From DATMBF01 sp035559595 (GTDB taxonomy: Bacteria; Bacteroidota; Ignavibacteria; UBA10030), in the NCBI GenBank assembly GCA_035559595.1, contig DATMBF010000034.1, forward strand, positions 1 through 64,000: a DNA stretch of 64,000 nucleotides, in the 5' to 3' direction. The position numbers and the translations under genes are program-made. The notes under the pieces are model-generated. The model saw nothing but the letters and a program-made list of their open reading frames with translations. It made no database searches and was not told where the DNA came from. The first letter of the stretch is position 1, and every line of letters begins with the position of its first letter. This document shows, piece by piece, positions 31,320 to 41,077 of the stretch.

Positions 31320-34300
31320 ATGAATATCGTTCTCAGAGTTCTGAGAGCAACTGGCGCTTTGGTACTGCTGCCGTTACTGGCTCTCAGCCAGGGCGTGACG
31401 ACCGGAAGTTTGACCGGATTGGTCACGGACGAGAAAGGGGAGGCTCTTCCCGGCGCAAATGTGATTGCCGTACACGAACCAAGTGGAACGCAGTACGGTA
31501 CTGCCGTCCGAACAGGAGGGCTTTTCGACATCCCAAACATGCGTGTTGGCGGACCGTATACCATTACGGTGAGTTTCGTTGGATACCGTCAACAAAAGAA
31601 GGGCGATATCTATCTAAGTTTGGGACAGACGGTGAGGGTTGACTTCCAGCTCGCTGAAGAGACTATCGCCGTCGGTGAAGTGACGATTACAGCACAACAA
31701 GACGAAGTGTTGAATAGCGGCCGAACCGGAGCGGCGACGTACGTTCGTCCGGAGCAAGTTATTCAGCTTCCTACAATCAAGCGTAGTACGCGCGACCTGA
31801 CGAGACTCGACCCTCGGAGCGACGGCAACTTTAGTTTCGGCGGAAGAAACTGGTTGTACAATAATATTTCTTTGGACGGCTCGTACTTTAACAACCCGTT
31901 TGGTTTGGACGACCCGGCCCCGGGTGGACAGACGAATGCTGAGCCTGTGCCCTACGAAGCCATTGAGCAGGTTCAGGTCTCGCTTGTTCCATTTGATGTA
32001 CGCCAGGGTGGATTCACAGGAGCCAACATCAATTCGGTGACGAAGAGTGGAACGAATGTCTTTCACGGATCTCTCTACAGCTTCGTCCGCAATGAGAATT
32101 TACTCGGAAACGAAGTAAAGGGGAAACCGGTTATTGCACGACCGGACCTGTCGTTCAATCAATCCGGCTTCACCGTCAGCGGACCAATCATTCCGAATAC
32201 TCTTTTCTTCTTCCTCAACGCCGAGCTGGAACGGCGGGACGATCCGGGAACGAACTTCATTGCAAACCGAAGCGGCGGATCCCCCGCTTTTGGCGTGTCC
32301 AGAGTCCGGGCGTCAACAATGGACTCAATCAGGAACCGGATGAAAACGGTTTATGGGTATGAGACAGGGCCTTACGAAGGGTACATCCACGAAACGAACA
32401 ACGATAAGATTCTCGCAAAACTCGACTGGAACATCAACGAGAATAACGCGCTGTCATTCCGTTTCAACCTCCTGGATGCCAGCCGGGATTTGCCGCCACA
32501 TCCTTTCGTTCTCAGCGTCAACAGCACCGGACGCGGGCCAAATGAAAACAGTCTCCCATTCCAGAACTCCGGCTATCGCATCAACAATAAATTGAAATCC
32601 TACGCTCTCGAAGTTAACAGCAGATCGGAAACATTTGCTAACAGGTTTTTCGTGAGCTACAATCGGTTCCGCGATTTCCGGGAACCATTCAGCCAACCCT
32701 TTCCCACTGTTGAAATTGGCGAGAATGGTGTAACCTATACTACCGTCGGTCACGAACCGTTCTCGATTCATAACATCCTCGACCAGGATGTCTGGCAGAT
32801 TACAAATAACTTCAGTTACTTCTCGGGGAAGCACGTCATCACGGTCGGCGCAAATTACGAAAGCTTTTCGTTCTTCAATTCCTTCAACATCTTTCGTCAC
32901 GGAATCTTCTTCTTACCATATTTTGTCGATTTTCAGGGAGATGGAATTCCGGAGGGAAGTACTTTCCCGACGCTTGCGGAATTCTTTGCCGCTACAGACC
33001 CAAACCGACCTGGTGGACCGATTAAATTAAGAGAAATGGTTGGAAAGGGGCCGTTCAAAGGAGAGGATATCAGCGTCGGTCAGCTGGCGTTTTATGTACA
33101 GGATGAATATCTCATTTCTGAGAATCTTAATCTGACATTCGGACTACGTGTTGATATGCCAATGTACTTCACCGAACCTGTGGATAATCCGTTTTCTCGC
33201 GCGCTTCAACTTAGAGACGAAAACGGAAATCCGGAGCGACTTGATCAAAGCAAACTCCCCGATGTGAAACTTCTCTTCTCACCGCGAGTCGGCTTTAACT
33301 GGGATGTCGAAGGCGACCGCTCAACACAAGTGCGCGGAGGAACAGGAATTTTCACAGGTCGAATTCCTTTTGTGTGGTACGGGAACAATATCTCCAATCC
33401 AGGTCCAAACCCGAACCTTTATCCACAGGTCACCCCCCCACCCGCAGCGCACAAAACAAGTGATGATGCCGTCCTGCAGCAATCGTTCGACGTGAATGTG
33501 ATGGACCCTGAATTCAAGTGGCCGCAGGTGTGGACGACGAACATCGCTGTGGACCACAAGCTCCCCTGGGATTTGCTGGGAACTCTGGAAATTATCTACG
33601 GTAAGGATATCAACGCCGTGTTCGTGAGGAACGCCAATCTCGGGGCGCCGGTGAGGAAGCTCCCGGACGGAAGACCATTCTACGGTGGTAGTCGAATGAA
33701 CACCTTCGTTCCTGTGGGCACCGATACCATTCCGTTCTTTGGTGGCGTTTATGTTATCGATAACACCGATGAAGGATACAACTTTACTGTGACGGCGCAG
33801 TTACGGAAGAACTTTGACTTCGGACTGAACACCATGATTGCCTACAGTTATCTCGAAGCAAAGAACGTCATGAAATCAACGGAGATTGCGAGCGTTCTTT
33901 GGGCCGAGAATCCAACGCAAGGAGATCCTAACAAACCGGAGCTCGGCTTCTCGGAGTTTGGAAACCGGCACCGTATCGTTGGGAACGCCACCTATCGGCA
34001 TAAATGGTCGGAGAGTCTCGCAACGAGTTTCGGGGTCTTTATTGAAATCGCGGAAGGCAACAGGTTCCTCGGCGCCGGCGGAAACCGCTACTCATTTGTC
34101 TATGCGGGCGACGTAAACGGTGATGGAAACGGGGGGAATGACCTGATTTACATTCCCAAGAATCAAAACGAGATTCTCTTTGATCCCTATACCGATGCGT
34201 CCGGGAACACGGTCACTGCTGCTCAGCAATGGGCTGCATTCAATGCATTTATCGAGCAGGATGATTACCTCAAAGAGAATCGGGGAAAAATTGCAGAGCG

Positions 34301-34616
34301 GTTTGGAGCAGTAAATCCCTGGTTTACCAATATCGATTTGCGAATTCTTCAAGATTTCGCGTTCGATTTCGGAGGGAGACCACACACGTTCCAACTCTCT
34401 ATCGACATTCTGAACTTTGCCAACCTCTTGAATTCCGATTGGGGCGTCCGACAAGCTGCGAGCTCTGCGGCAACAGCGCCCCTCCAGCTGGTCCGCTATG
34501 ATGCTCAAGGTGCACCCGTTTTCAACTTCAAGGGAACAGCAACAAAGACCTATGTTGACGACTTGAGCATTCTCTCTCGCTGGCAGTTGCAGTTGGGATT
34601 GAAATACTCGTTCTGA
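31320..34616 (+). CDS. Oar-like TonB-dependent receptor with N-terminal carboxypeptidase-regulatory-like domain
   Basis: 1098 residues from the second of two adjacent ATGs (31320), which has AAAGGAGG five bases upstream; the first, at 31317, is too close to it. A signal peptide (about 5-24) precedes a CarboxypepD_reg-like beta sandwich (about 28-115: GLVTDEKGEALPGANVIA, VSFVGYRQQ), a plug domain (about 130-260: FNSGRTG-type region, RNWLYNNISLDGSYFNN, VSLVPFDVRQGGFTGANIN) and a long barrel. It ends in LSRWQLQLGLKYSF with a terminal Phe, as in outer-membrane barrels. Oar-type receptors of Bacteroidota import or export unknown ligands, often peptides. A rho-independent terminator follows at 34632. 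Monocistronic by position. Confidence 0.95.
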   Translation: MNIVLRVLRATGALVLLPLLALSQGVTTGSLTGLVTDEKGEALPGANVIAVHEPSGTQYGTAVRTGGLFDIPNMRVGGPYTITVSFVGYRQQKKGDIYLSLGQTVRVDFQLAEETIAVGEVTITAQQDEVLNSGRTGAATYVRPEQVIQLPTIKRSTRDLTRLDPRSDGNFSFGGRNWLYNNISLDGSYFNNPFGLDDPAPGGQTNAEPVPYEAIEQVQVSLVPFDVRQGGFTGANINSVTKSGTNVFHGSLYSFVRNENLLGNEVKGKPVIARPDLSFNQSGFTVSGPIIPNTLFFFLNAELERRDDPGTNFIANRSGGSPAFGVSRVRASTMDSIRNRMKTVYGYETGPYEGYIHETNNDKILAKLDWNINENNALSFRFNLLDASRDLPPHPFVLSVNSTGRGPNENSLPFQNSGYRINNKLKSYALEVNSRSETFANRFFVSYNRFRDFREPFSQPFPTVEIGENGVTYTTVGHEPFSIHNILDQDVWQITNNFSYFSGKHVITVGANYESFSFFNSFNIFRHGIFFLPYFVDFQGDGIPEGSTFPTLAEFFAATDPNRPGGPIKLREMVGKGPFKGEDISVGQLAFYVQDEYLISENLNLTFGLRVDMPMYFTEPVDNPFSRALQLRDENGNPERLDQSKLPDVKLLFSPRVGFNWDVEGDRSTQVRGGTGIFTGRIPFVWYGNNISNPGPNPNLYPQVTPPPAAHKTSDDAVLQQSFDVNVMDPEFKWPQVWTTNIAVDHKLPWDLLGTLEIIYGKDINAVFVRNANLGAPVRKLPDGRPFYGGSRMNTFVPVGTDTIPFFGGVYVIDNTDEGYNFTVTAQLRKNFDFGLNTMIAYSYLEAKNVMKSTEIASVLWAENPTQGDPNKPELGFSEFGNRHRIVGNATYRHKWSESLATSFGVFIEIAEGNRFLGAGGNRYSFVYAGDVNGDGNGGNDLIYIPKNQNEILFDPYTDASGNTVTAAQQWAAFNAFIEQDDYLKENRGKIAERFGAVNPWFTNIDLRILQDFAFDFGGRPHTFQLSIDILNFANLLNSDWGVRQAASSAATAPLQLVRYDAQGAPVFNFKGTATKTYVDDLSILSRWQLQLGLKYSF

Positions 34617-34631
34617 GCGTCCCGATTCGCC

Positions 34632-34668
34632 AAAAAAGCCGGGGCCTTTCGAGGTCGCCGGCTTTTTT
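34632..34668 (+). terminator. rho-independent terminator of the TonB-dependent receptor gene
   Basis: AAAAAAGCCGG and CCGGCTTTTTT are exact arms of a stem around a short loop, ending in a run of six T, 16 bases after the receptor stop. The symmetric A run allows activity in both directions, so it could also stop transcription from the convergent prfA side. Confidence 0.85.
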
Positions 34669-34677
34669 ATTGCCTCA

Positions 34678-34754
34678 TCCTCGGCGTCTCTTTGCTCTCT
34701 TTGCGGCTCCGCATTTCTTGTTCTTCAACGCAGAGCCGCGGAGGACGCCGAGGA
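34678..34754. repeat. large imperfect hairpin of the 'CGCAGAGCCGCGGAGGACGC' dispersed-repeat kind
   Basis: Outer arms TCCTCGGCGTC (34678-34688) and GACGCCGAGGA (34744-34754) are exact complements. Inner arms GCGGCTC (34703-34709) and GAGCCGC (34733-34739) pair as well. It lies in the convergent gap between the receptor terminator and the prfA stop codon. The sequence resembles interspersed repeats commonly seen between genes of many bacteria; it may act as a transcription barrier. Confidence 0.65.
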
Positions 34755-34757
34755 AAA

Positions 34758-35828
34758 TTACTCTGTCGCCTGCCGAAGTTTCTCCGTTCGGTCGGCGATG
34801 CGGAGAGCATCGATGAGCTGATCGAGATTACCATCGATAACCTCGGAGAGATTGTAGAGCGTCAATCCGATCCGGTGATCGGTAACGCGGTTTTGCGGGA
34901 AGTTGTAGGTGCGAATCTTGTCCGAGCGGTCTCCTGTTTTGATCATTGACTTCCGCTGTGCAGCCACCGAGGCCTGCTGCTCGTTCAACTTCATTTCGTA
35001 GAGCTTGGCCCTAAGCATCTTCATCGCCCGCTCGCGATTTTGAAACTGCGACCTCTCTTGCTGACAAGCCACAACGATGCCGCTTGGCTTGTGCGTAATT
35101 CTCACGGCGGTCTCGACTTTGTTCACATTCTGTCCCCCCTTCCCACCCGAACGATACGTCGTAAACTCTAAGTCTGCCGGATTGATCTCCACCTCCACAT
35201 CTTCCACCTCTGGCAAGACCACAACCGATGCGGCCGATGTATGAACTCTCCCCTGCGCCTCTGTTTCGGGGACCCGCTGAACGCGATGAACACCGCTTTC
35301 AAACTTCATGAGACCATACGCCCCCTCGCCGGACACCGTAAAGCTAATCTCTTTAAATCCGCCTCGCCCCGTTTCATTCCAATCCAGCAGTTCAACCTTC
35401 CACCCTTTTCGCTCGGCGTAACGGCTATACATTCGATGCAAATCAGCCGCGAAAAGAGCGGCCTCTTCCCCACCCGTGCCAGCTCGGATCTCCATAATGA
35501 AGTTCTTATCATCGTTTGGATCGCGGGGAACGAGCAGAAATTTGAGTTCTTCTTCGATCTGCGCGAGCTGCTCTTTCGAACTCTCAAACTCCTCCTGGGC
35601 AAGCGCCTTCATGTCGGGGTCATTCGATGTCTCCAGCACCTCTTTACTCCCCTCAACATTGGCTTTAATTCGTTTGTATCGCTCATAAGCCTTAACGATC
35701 GGTTCGAGCGTGCGCAGTTCTTTCCCTAACTCCCGAAACCTCTTCTGGTCCGCAATGACCGAAGGTTCGGAAAGGAGCCGGTTGACCTCCTCAAACCGTT
35801 CAACAATATTTTGAAGTTTATCGAACAT
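34758..35828 (-). CDS. prfA: peptide chain release factor 1
   Basis: 356 residues, the usual RF1 length. The catalytic GGQ is at 231-233 within RSGGKGGQNVNKVET, where the glutamine coordinates peptidyl-tRNA hydrolysis. The codon-reading loop is P-E-T in RVPETEAQGRVHTSA, of the P-x-T kind that reads UAA and UAG in RF1, rather than the SPF loop of RF2. The N-terminal helical domain (about 1-100) contains LNIVERFEEVN-like helices. It is followed upstream (46 bases) by the DUF1385 gene, an arrangement common in Bacteroidota and related phyla, and the two are probably an operon. Confidence 0.95.
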   Translation of the reverse strand: MFDKLQNIVERFEEVNRLLSEPSVIADQKRFRELGKELRTLEPIVKAYERYKRIKANVEGSKEVLETSNDPDMKALAQEEFESSKEQLAQIEEELKFLLVPRDPNDDKNFIMEIRAGTGGEEAALFAADLHRMYSRYAERKGWKVELLDWNETGRGGFKEISFTVSGEGAYGLMKFESGVHRVQRVPETEAQGRVHTSAASVVVLPEVEDVEVEINPADLEFTTYRSGGKGGQNVNKVETAVRITHKPSGIVVACQQERSQFQNRERAMKMLRAKLYEMKLNEQQASVAAQRKSMIKTGDRSDKIRTYNFPQNRVTDHRIGLTLYNLSEVIDGNLDQLIDALRIADRTEKLRQATE

Positions 35829-35874
35829 GAGTTTTCAGCAAGAGAAAATGAAGAAACGAAAGAGAAGCGAAGAG

Positions 35875-36948
35875 CTATCGGACACCGACCGCTTCGGATG
35901 CCTCCGAGGCTTCGATGAGCTGTCCTTTGTCGAGGAGAGGCACAAGCGGGTATTTGGCGGGATCTTCCTGGCCAAGCGCGCAGCGAAGGGCAACGAGGGC
36001 TACCTCAAGCTGGGAGTCGTCCGGCTCTTTGGTGGTAATCTGTTGAAGCCAGAGGCCGGGAGCGACTAGGATGCGCCCCCACCAGGTAGTACTATGACGG
36101 GCGGAGAACTTGATGATTTCATAAGAGATCCCGCCGACAATTGGTATGAAAGGAAGATGCGTGAGAAGCCGTATGGGAAGTGTCAACTCTCCCAACCATT
36201 TGATGAGAAAGAGATCGAGGACGCTAAACGAAAGGATCGCCACAAACATGACGATAAGAAGAAAGCTCGTACCGCATCGAGGGTGAAAGCGGGTGTGTTT
36301 CTGCGCAACTGATGGAATCAGCTCGCCGTTCAGTTCAAAGGTGAAGACCGCTTTATGCTCTGCCCCGTGATACTGGAAAAGCCTCTTGATGTCGTTCATC
36401 AACGAGATGGCGGCGAGGTAGGCCAGAAGGATTGCGATGCGGATAACCCCGGCAGTGAGGTTGAACTCGAATGCTTGCTGCTCGAATCGGAAGACAAAGG
36501 TCGTTATCACCAAGGGCGTAACAAAGAAGATACCGATTGCCAACGTAAGAGCAAAAATCAGTGTGGCGATGAGGGTAATACTTGACGGCTTCTTGGGGGC
36601 CTTGTTTTGTCCGTTTTTTTCAGACCGCTCTTTTTCCTCGAGATCCATCATGCCCACTTCGGCCGACCAGTTGAGTGTCTTGATCCCCAGATACATCATA
36701 TCGACCAACCCAACTGCGCCACGAATGACCGGGATGTTCAGGAGTTTGAACTTTTCGACGAGCGAGGTAAAGGGTTCCGCTTTGACGGTGATACGCCCAT
36801 CCGCGCGCCGAACCGCGGTGGCAACGGAGCCGGGAGCGCGCATCATGACACCCTCAAGTACCGCCTGGCCGCCGATTTGCATCGGCTTATTGGGGTCATA
36901 CTTTGGATTCGTCGGAACCCAACTGGATTGTGGATTGTCTGATTTCAT
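35875..36948 (-). CDS. DUF1385 membrane protein
   Basis: 357 residues. The N-terminus carries the DUF1385 hallmark IGGQAVLEGVMMRAPGSVATAVRR (about 22-45). Two membrane helices (about 140-165 and 170-200) are followed by YHGAEHKAVFTFE (conserved EHK) and RFHPRCGTSFL (conserved RCGTSF), and then two more membrane helices. Proteins of this family are inner-membrane proteins of unknown function, with predicted metal-binding His and Cys residues. Genes are commonly next to prfA, as here. It is read before prfA in the same direction. Confidence 0.92.
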   Translation of the reverse strand: MKSDNPQSSWVPTNPKYDPNKPMQIGGQAVLEGVMMRAPGSVATAVRRADGRITVKAEPFTSLVEKFKLLNIPVIRGAVGLVDMMYLGIKTLNWSAEVGMMDLEEKERSEKNGQNKAPKKPSSITLIATLIFALTLAIGIFFVTPLVITTFVFRFEQQAFEFNLTAGVIRIAILLAYLAAISLMNDIKRLFQYHGAEHKAVFTFELNGELIPSVAQKHTRFHPRCGTSFLLIVMFVAILSFSVLDLFLIKWLGELTLPIRLLTHLPFIPIVGGISYEIIKFSARHSTTWWGRILVAPGLWLQQITTKEPDDSQLEVALVALRCALGQEDPAKYPLVPLLDKGQLIEASEASEAVGVR

Positions 36949-36992
36949 CGAGATTCAATATACGAAAGATGCGTAGGAGGTGCAATGAAGGG

Positions 36993-39260
36993 CTATCGCA
37001 CCAGAATCAGCTTCCTTGTCTGTGCGTCGCCACCGGATTCAAGTCGGTACAAGTACACCCCGCTCGGAACCAAACCGCCCCCCGCATCCCGTCCGTCCCA
37101 CTCAATCGAATAAAACCCCGCAAACAGAAACCGATCAAGAAGTACTCTGACAGGTCTTCCAAGCAAATCATAGACAACGAGACGAACGTTTCCGTCGATC
37201 GGAACGCTGTATTCCAAGAGGGCTGTCGAGGTCGATCCTCTCATGTAGAGCGGATTCGGATAGCTCTGTTGAAGCACTAAGGCACCACTCGACGGCGGGG
37301 GAATCGTACTTTGATCGCTGTAACCCAAATAGACACGAACATAGAAATCACCGGTACTTTCGTACATCAATCGCCCCGCCGTTGGCTGACTTGACAGAAA
37401 GAGAAAACTGCGGACTGCAGATTGGCCGCTGTCGCGTCGCATGAGCGGATTCGGAGCTCCAGCGCCGTAGAGCACTTGAACCAGGAAGTCGTTCGAGGCG
37501 CTAATGTTCCGTTGGCGCAAATCGACCACTGTTCGCAGAAAGCTCGTGTCGGTGACCGTAAATGGAATTGGCGATGAGATCCTTGCCGCTCCGCCAAGTC
37601 CACCCAAGGGTTGCGTAGAGAGATCGTACGCCGTGTTCCAGTCACGAACCATCAACCGTGCGCTGCCGGTTGTCTGAAACCACATCGCCACGCTATCGAT
37701 CTTCGCATTGCTCACACCGTCAAATGCAACAGAAAGCGTATCGTTGGGCCGAAAGAGCGTATTCGGCGCTCGCTGGGTGCGACCATCGTCATGCGCCAGC
37801 TCTAACGCAACCCCTGATTTCAGTGCACCGGTCGTCTGGTGTGTATACGCAAGATTCCCGGTCGTGCGAGTATTATGGACCACGAAGACAGCTTCGGAGA
37901 TCGGCGACCCAACGAAGGAAGATTCGTATTGCAAGCCTGCCGGGACGGAAGAAACTGTGGTTCCACCGCTCGATGCGCGGATAACCTGGATGTCACCGAT
38001 TCCCGAGGTTATCGTGAGCATTGCTCGAACGGTATCCATCACACGAAAGCGCAGGTATTCAGCTCCCAAGGAAAGAATGTTCGTTCGACTACCAGAGGAG
38101 GTCGGCCCGAAGGTATCAAGATGAACTTTCGGCCTCGGTTGGCGCTGCAGAGGAATTCCATAGCCGTATGATTGGCCAACAGACCGGTCCATGACATAGT
38201 TCGCGATCTGAAAATTCTTAACGGTTGAAACAAGGTTTCCTGAATAGCCTGAGAGGAGAAGCGCGGAATCGAACCCAAGAGCTCCCGATTCGGGATTTTG
38301 TGTCAGGTTTCGAACAAACACCTCTCCAAACTGATCCCACAAGTAATATGTAAACAGCGCGGCGCGACTGTAATCGGCAAGTACCCGATCATCAGTTGTC
38401 TGAGACCAACCCAAGAGTGACACATTGGTGTTCTTCAGATATCGTTCGGGTGAGCGTAAGCCGTAGCCACAGAGAAGCTCTGCAAGTTCGGAAAGTCCTT
38501 CGTTGATGAACGTCGATTCGCCGGTATCGTAATTCCAATGAATGAGATGCTGAAACTCATGGGCGAGCACATTCAACGGGCGATTGGGATCACGGGTGTT
38601 GTTGAAGAAGATTCCCGGGGTGGCATCGATGTAGAGCATATCTCGCCTGTTGGAGCTTGAGGTATTGACTTGATCTTTCGAATGGAAATATCCAGCAACG
38701 AATCCGCCTGAACCCGAAAACCCGTCAATGATATCATAAATCAAGAAATGCGTTCTGCCATCTCCCGCACCCCTGATGAACGAGGAGTTGATATTCGGTG
38801 GATTGCCGAAGAAGCGCCTCTCCAGCGGGAGGATTCCCTTTGTGGTATCTTGAGAGGTGGGGGGAGTCCGATTCTCGAGGGCGCTGAGAATGGCATCCAC
38901 CTCTGTTTGGGTAACATGGCCATTGCTGAGTTCGCCCAGGGCAACCCATACGTAACTCATTGTGCCAATTGCTTTCAACTCCGCCCGAACAGTATCAAAT
39001 CGATTGTCCTTGAAGTTGTAAACCCAAAAGACCTCTTCAGTGCCGATGCGTAGAGGTTGTGCCGATTTCTGAAGAGCATATCTTTGCATTGCTGCTAAGA
39101 TTCCCGGATCTGCCCGCCTTGTGTTTTCCCACGCTTGTTGGAGGAGCTCGGGATCACTTGCAATCCCCGTTCCACAAATGTATTCTTTGTCGTGAACAGG
39201 AACAGGTGTTTGAGCGAGAGATTGGGAAAGAAAGACAAAGGAAAGAAAGAGGTAACGCAT
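36993..39260 (-). CDS. T9SS-secreted zinc-metalloprotease-like protein
   Basis: 755 residues. A signal peptide (YLFLSFVFLSQSLAQ) precedes a catalytic-type region in which LAHEFQHLIHWN supplies HEXXH (HEFQH) and the following FINEGLSELAELLCG supplies a glutamate, the pattern of gluzincin-like or M6-like peptidases. A beta-rich part (about 380-660) follows, then the T9SS sorting domain (about 665-755), with LQQSYPNPLYMRG, VRLVVYDLLGRPV and a terminal RKLILVR. The signature is close to that of 24519. Substrate unknown. It is separated by only 11 bases from the flippase upstream, so it may be the tail of the polysaccharide series. Confidence 0.85.
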   Translation of the reverse strand: MRYLFLSFVFLSQSLAQTPVPVHDKEYICGTGIASDPELLQQAWENTRRADPGILAAMQRYALQKSAQPLRIGTEEVFWVYNFKDNRFDTVRAELKAIGTMSYVWVALGELSNGHVTQTEVDAILSALENRTPPTSQDTTKGILPLERRFFGNPPNINSSFIRGAGDGRTHFLIYDIIDGFSGSGGFVAGYFHSKDQVNTSSSNRRDMLYIDATPGIFFNNTRDPNRPLNVLAHEFQHLIHWNYDTGESTFINEGLSELAELLCGYGLRSPERYLKNTNVSLLGWSQTTDDRVLADYSRAALFTYYLWDQFGEVFVRNLTQNPESGALGFDSALLLSGYSGNLVSTVKNFQIANYVMDRSVGQSYGYGIPLQRQPRPKVHLDTFGPTSSGSRTNILSLGAEYLRFRVMDTVRAMLTITSGIGDIQVIRASSGGTTVSSVPAGLQYESSFVGSPISEAVFVVHNTRTTGNLAYTHQTTGALKSGVALELAHDDGRTQRAPNTLFRPNDTLSVAFDGVSNAKIDSVAMWFQTTGSARLMVRDWNTAYDLSTQPLGGLGGAARISSPIPFTVTDTSFLRTVVDLRQRNISASNDFLVQVLYGAGAPNPLMRRDSGQSAVRSFLFLSSQPTAGRLMYESTGDFYVRVYLGYSDQSTIPPPSSGALVLQQSYPNPLYMRGSTSTALLEYSVPIDGNVRLVVYDLLGRPVRVLLDRFLFAGFYSIEWDGRDAGGGLVPSGVYLYRLESGGDAQTRKLILVR

Positions 39261-39271
39261 TGGAGCAGCCC

Positions 39272-40756
39272 CTACAGATTCTCAGGTGCATCTTTGGACG
39301 AGCGAACCTGACGGGCAAATTGAAGAAGACTCGAGATATCGATAACACGCAGTACAAAAAGCAACACGAGAAACATTGCCATCAGGAGTACTTTCACTGC
39401 AATCCCCTCAACTGTCATCGGTGAAGGAGCAAACGTCAGGAAGAGGGTGATGGTTCCGACAATCGCAAGAGCGATTCGGAAGATCTTCCCCCACTCATAT
39501 TCAATGTGAAACAGTCGGTTCGAGGGGATGTAAATCCCGACCGCCATCACCACATAACTGATCAGCGTTGCGTATGCCGCGCCCATCATTCCGTAAATAG
39601 GAATCAGAAGATAGTTTGCAGCGACGTTGGCAACAGCGCCAAGTCCCGTCACCAGCGGCAAATACTGGGTCTTCTTTTCGATTGTTACGCCAACGATAAA
39701 GTTTGAATACGCACCAGCGAACATGTACGCAAAAAGAATCCAGGGGACAATCACGACCCCTGACCAATACTCGGGGTGAAAGAAGTACGCTCCAATAAAC
39801 GAAATCCGAATAAGATCCTCTACAAAGAGCGTGACAACAACAAATACGAGTCCAAGCCCTGTCATAAAGTACGTGAAAACTTTTGAGAACAGTTGCTTGG
39901 CATCACTATCCTGATAATGCGAAAGATAGAACGGGCGCCACGCGTAGTCAAACATACTCACGACCAGCATCATCATGATTCCGAGTCGGTAGTTGGCCTG
40001 GTAGATTCCGACTGTGGCTTCGTCTGTGAGCGATTTCAGGATAGGCCGATCCACCACATGCATGGCAACGCTGGCAAGTCCGGCGGGCACATAAGGCAGT
40101 CCGAATTTCAGCAACTGCGAATACAGGCCTTTCGGCAAATCGAACGTCAACAGCATTCGAGCGGAAGGGGAAAGCACAGCGACCGTAAGCAAAGAAGCTA
40201 TGAGGTTCGCCAGCAGAACGCCCTCCACTTTCATCTTAAGGAACACAAGCAAGAAAATATTTGCGAGCACATTGACAACAATATTGAAAATCTTCCACCC
40301 TGCAAAGGCTTTCGCTTTGTGGTCCATTCGCAGCGCGGCGAACGGAATGATAACGAGGGCATCAAAGAAGAGGATCGCTGCAGCAAGTTGAACATACAGG
40401 GCACCGTTCGTGCCAAGACCAATCCAAAACGAGACTGACTCTGAAAATGCTATGAACAACAGGGAGAGGACAAGCGACGTTGCAAACACGGAGAGAAACG
40501 GCACGGTAAAGATCTTTTTTCTCTCTTCCCCTTGTTGAGAAGCAACGTAGCGCATGAAAGCCGATTCCATCCCGTAGCCATAGATAATGAAAGCGAAGGC
40601 GATGTAGGAATAAAGGGTAGCGACGACTCCATACTCGGCAGGGGCAAGATAGTGGGTATAAAACGGAACGAGGAGAAAGTTTAGAAAGCGGCCGATGATG
40701 GAGCTAAGGCCGTAGATCGAAGCATCCTTCCCGAGGCGCAGAATCCGCTCGTACAT
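39272..40756 (-). CDS. polysaccharide flippase (Wzx/MATE type)
   Basis: 494 residues with about 12-14 membrane helices and the RfbX/PST family N-terminus (KDASIYGLSSIIGRFLNFLLVPFYTHYLAPAEYGVV, read in parts). It would flip lipid-linked oligosaccharide repeat units across the inner membrane. It belongs to the PST group, with the characteristic GxxYQANYRLGIMMML helix. This is the last glycan-related gene of the long minus-strand locus; a second flippase lies at 52453. The next gene upstream, Trm112, is 56 bases away. Confidence 0.9.
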   Translation of the reverse strand: MYERILRLGKDASIYGLSSIIGRFLNFLLVPFYTHYLAPAEYGVVATLYSYIAFAFIIYGYGMESAFMRYVASQQGEERKKIFTVPFLSVFATSLVLSLLFIAFSESVSFWIGLGTNGALYVQLAAAILFFDALVIIPFAALRMDHKAKAFAGWKIFNIVVNVLANIFLLVFLKMKVEGVLLANLIASLLTVAVLSPSARMLLTFDLPKGLYSQLLKFGLPYVPAGLASVAMHVVDRPILKSLTDEATVGIYQANYRLGIMMMLVVSMFDYAWRPFYLSHYQDSDAKQLFSKVFTYFMTGLGLVFVVVTLFVEDLIRISFIGAYFFHPEYWSGVVIVPWILFAYMFAGAYSNFIVGVTIEKKTQYLPLVTGLGAVANVAANYLLIPIYGMMGAAYATLISYVVMAVGIYIPSNRLFHIEYEWGKIFRIALAIVGTITLFLTFAPSPMTVEGIAVKVLLMAMFLVLLFVLRVIDISSLLQFARQVRSSKDAPENL

Positions 40757-40812
40757 GTGCTATGCCGGCCGCGTTGAGACGGATGGACGGCTGGAAAAGT
40801 CACAACGAAGCG

Positions 40813-40971
40813 TCAGGGTTGATCCTCCACAAGCATGATCGGAATGTCATTCTTCACCTGATACACACGACTGCATTGCACGCAGGTAAGGGTATTCTGG
40901 TCGGGCTTGTACTCGAGATCACCCTTGCAGAGAGGGCAGCAGAGAATGTCGAGGAGTTCCTTCTTAAGCAT
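40813..40971 (-). CDS. Trm112-family small zinc-ribbon protein
   Basis: 52 residues (MLKKELLDILCCPLCKGDL...), too small to stand out by length. Paired cysteines in CPLC (Cys12, Cys15) and CVQC (Cys30, Cys33) form the zinc ribbon; DIPIMLVED at the end is the Trm112/YcaR family hallmark. In eukaryotes Trm112 activates methyltransferases; bacterial ones often lie near lipid A or glycan genes and are poorly understood. It sits between the flippase and a YbgC thioesterase, on the same strand. Confidence 0.88.
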   Translation of the reverse strand: MLKKELLDILCCPLCKGDLEYKPDQNTLTCVQCSRVYQVKNDIPIMLVEDQP

Positions 40972-41077
40972 GGTTTATTTCGAATGATTTTTCAAGAGAT
41001 GTTTTTGCTTTGACGATTCGACCACCCCCCGGACGGAATTTCAGGGCAGATCGGCTACGGCGAACCAAGCTATGGTC

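Noticed and set aside
34758..35828. Release factor 2 instead of 1, because of the GGKGGQNVNKVET context.
   Set aside because: The codon-reading loop is P-E-T (P-x-T class), not S-P-F, and there is no programmed frameshift.
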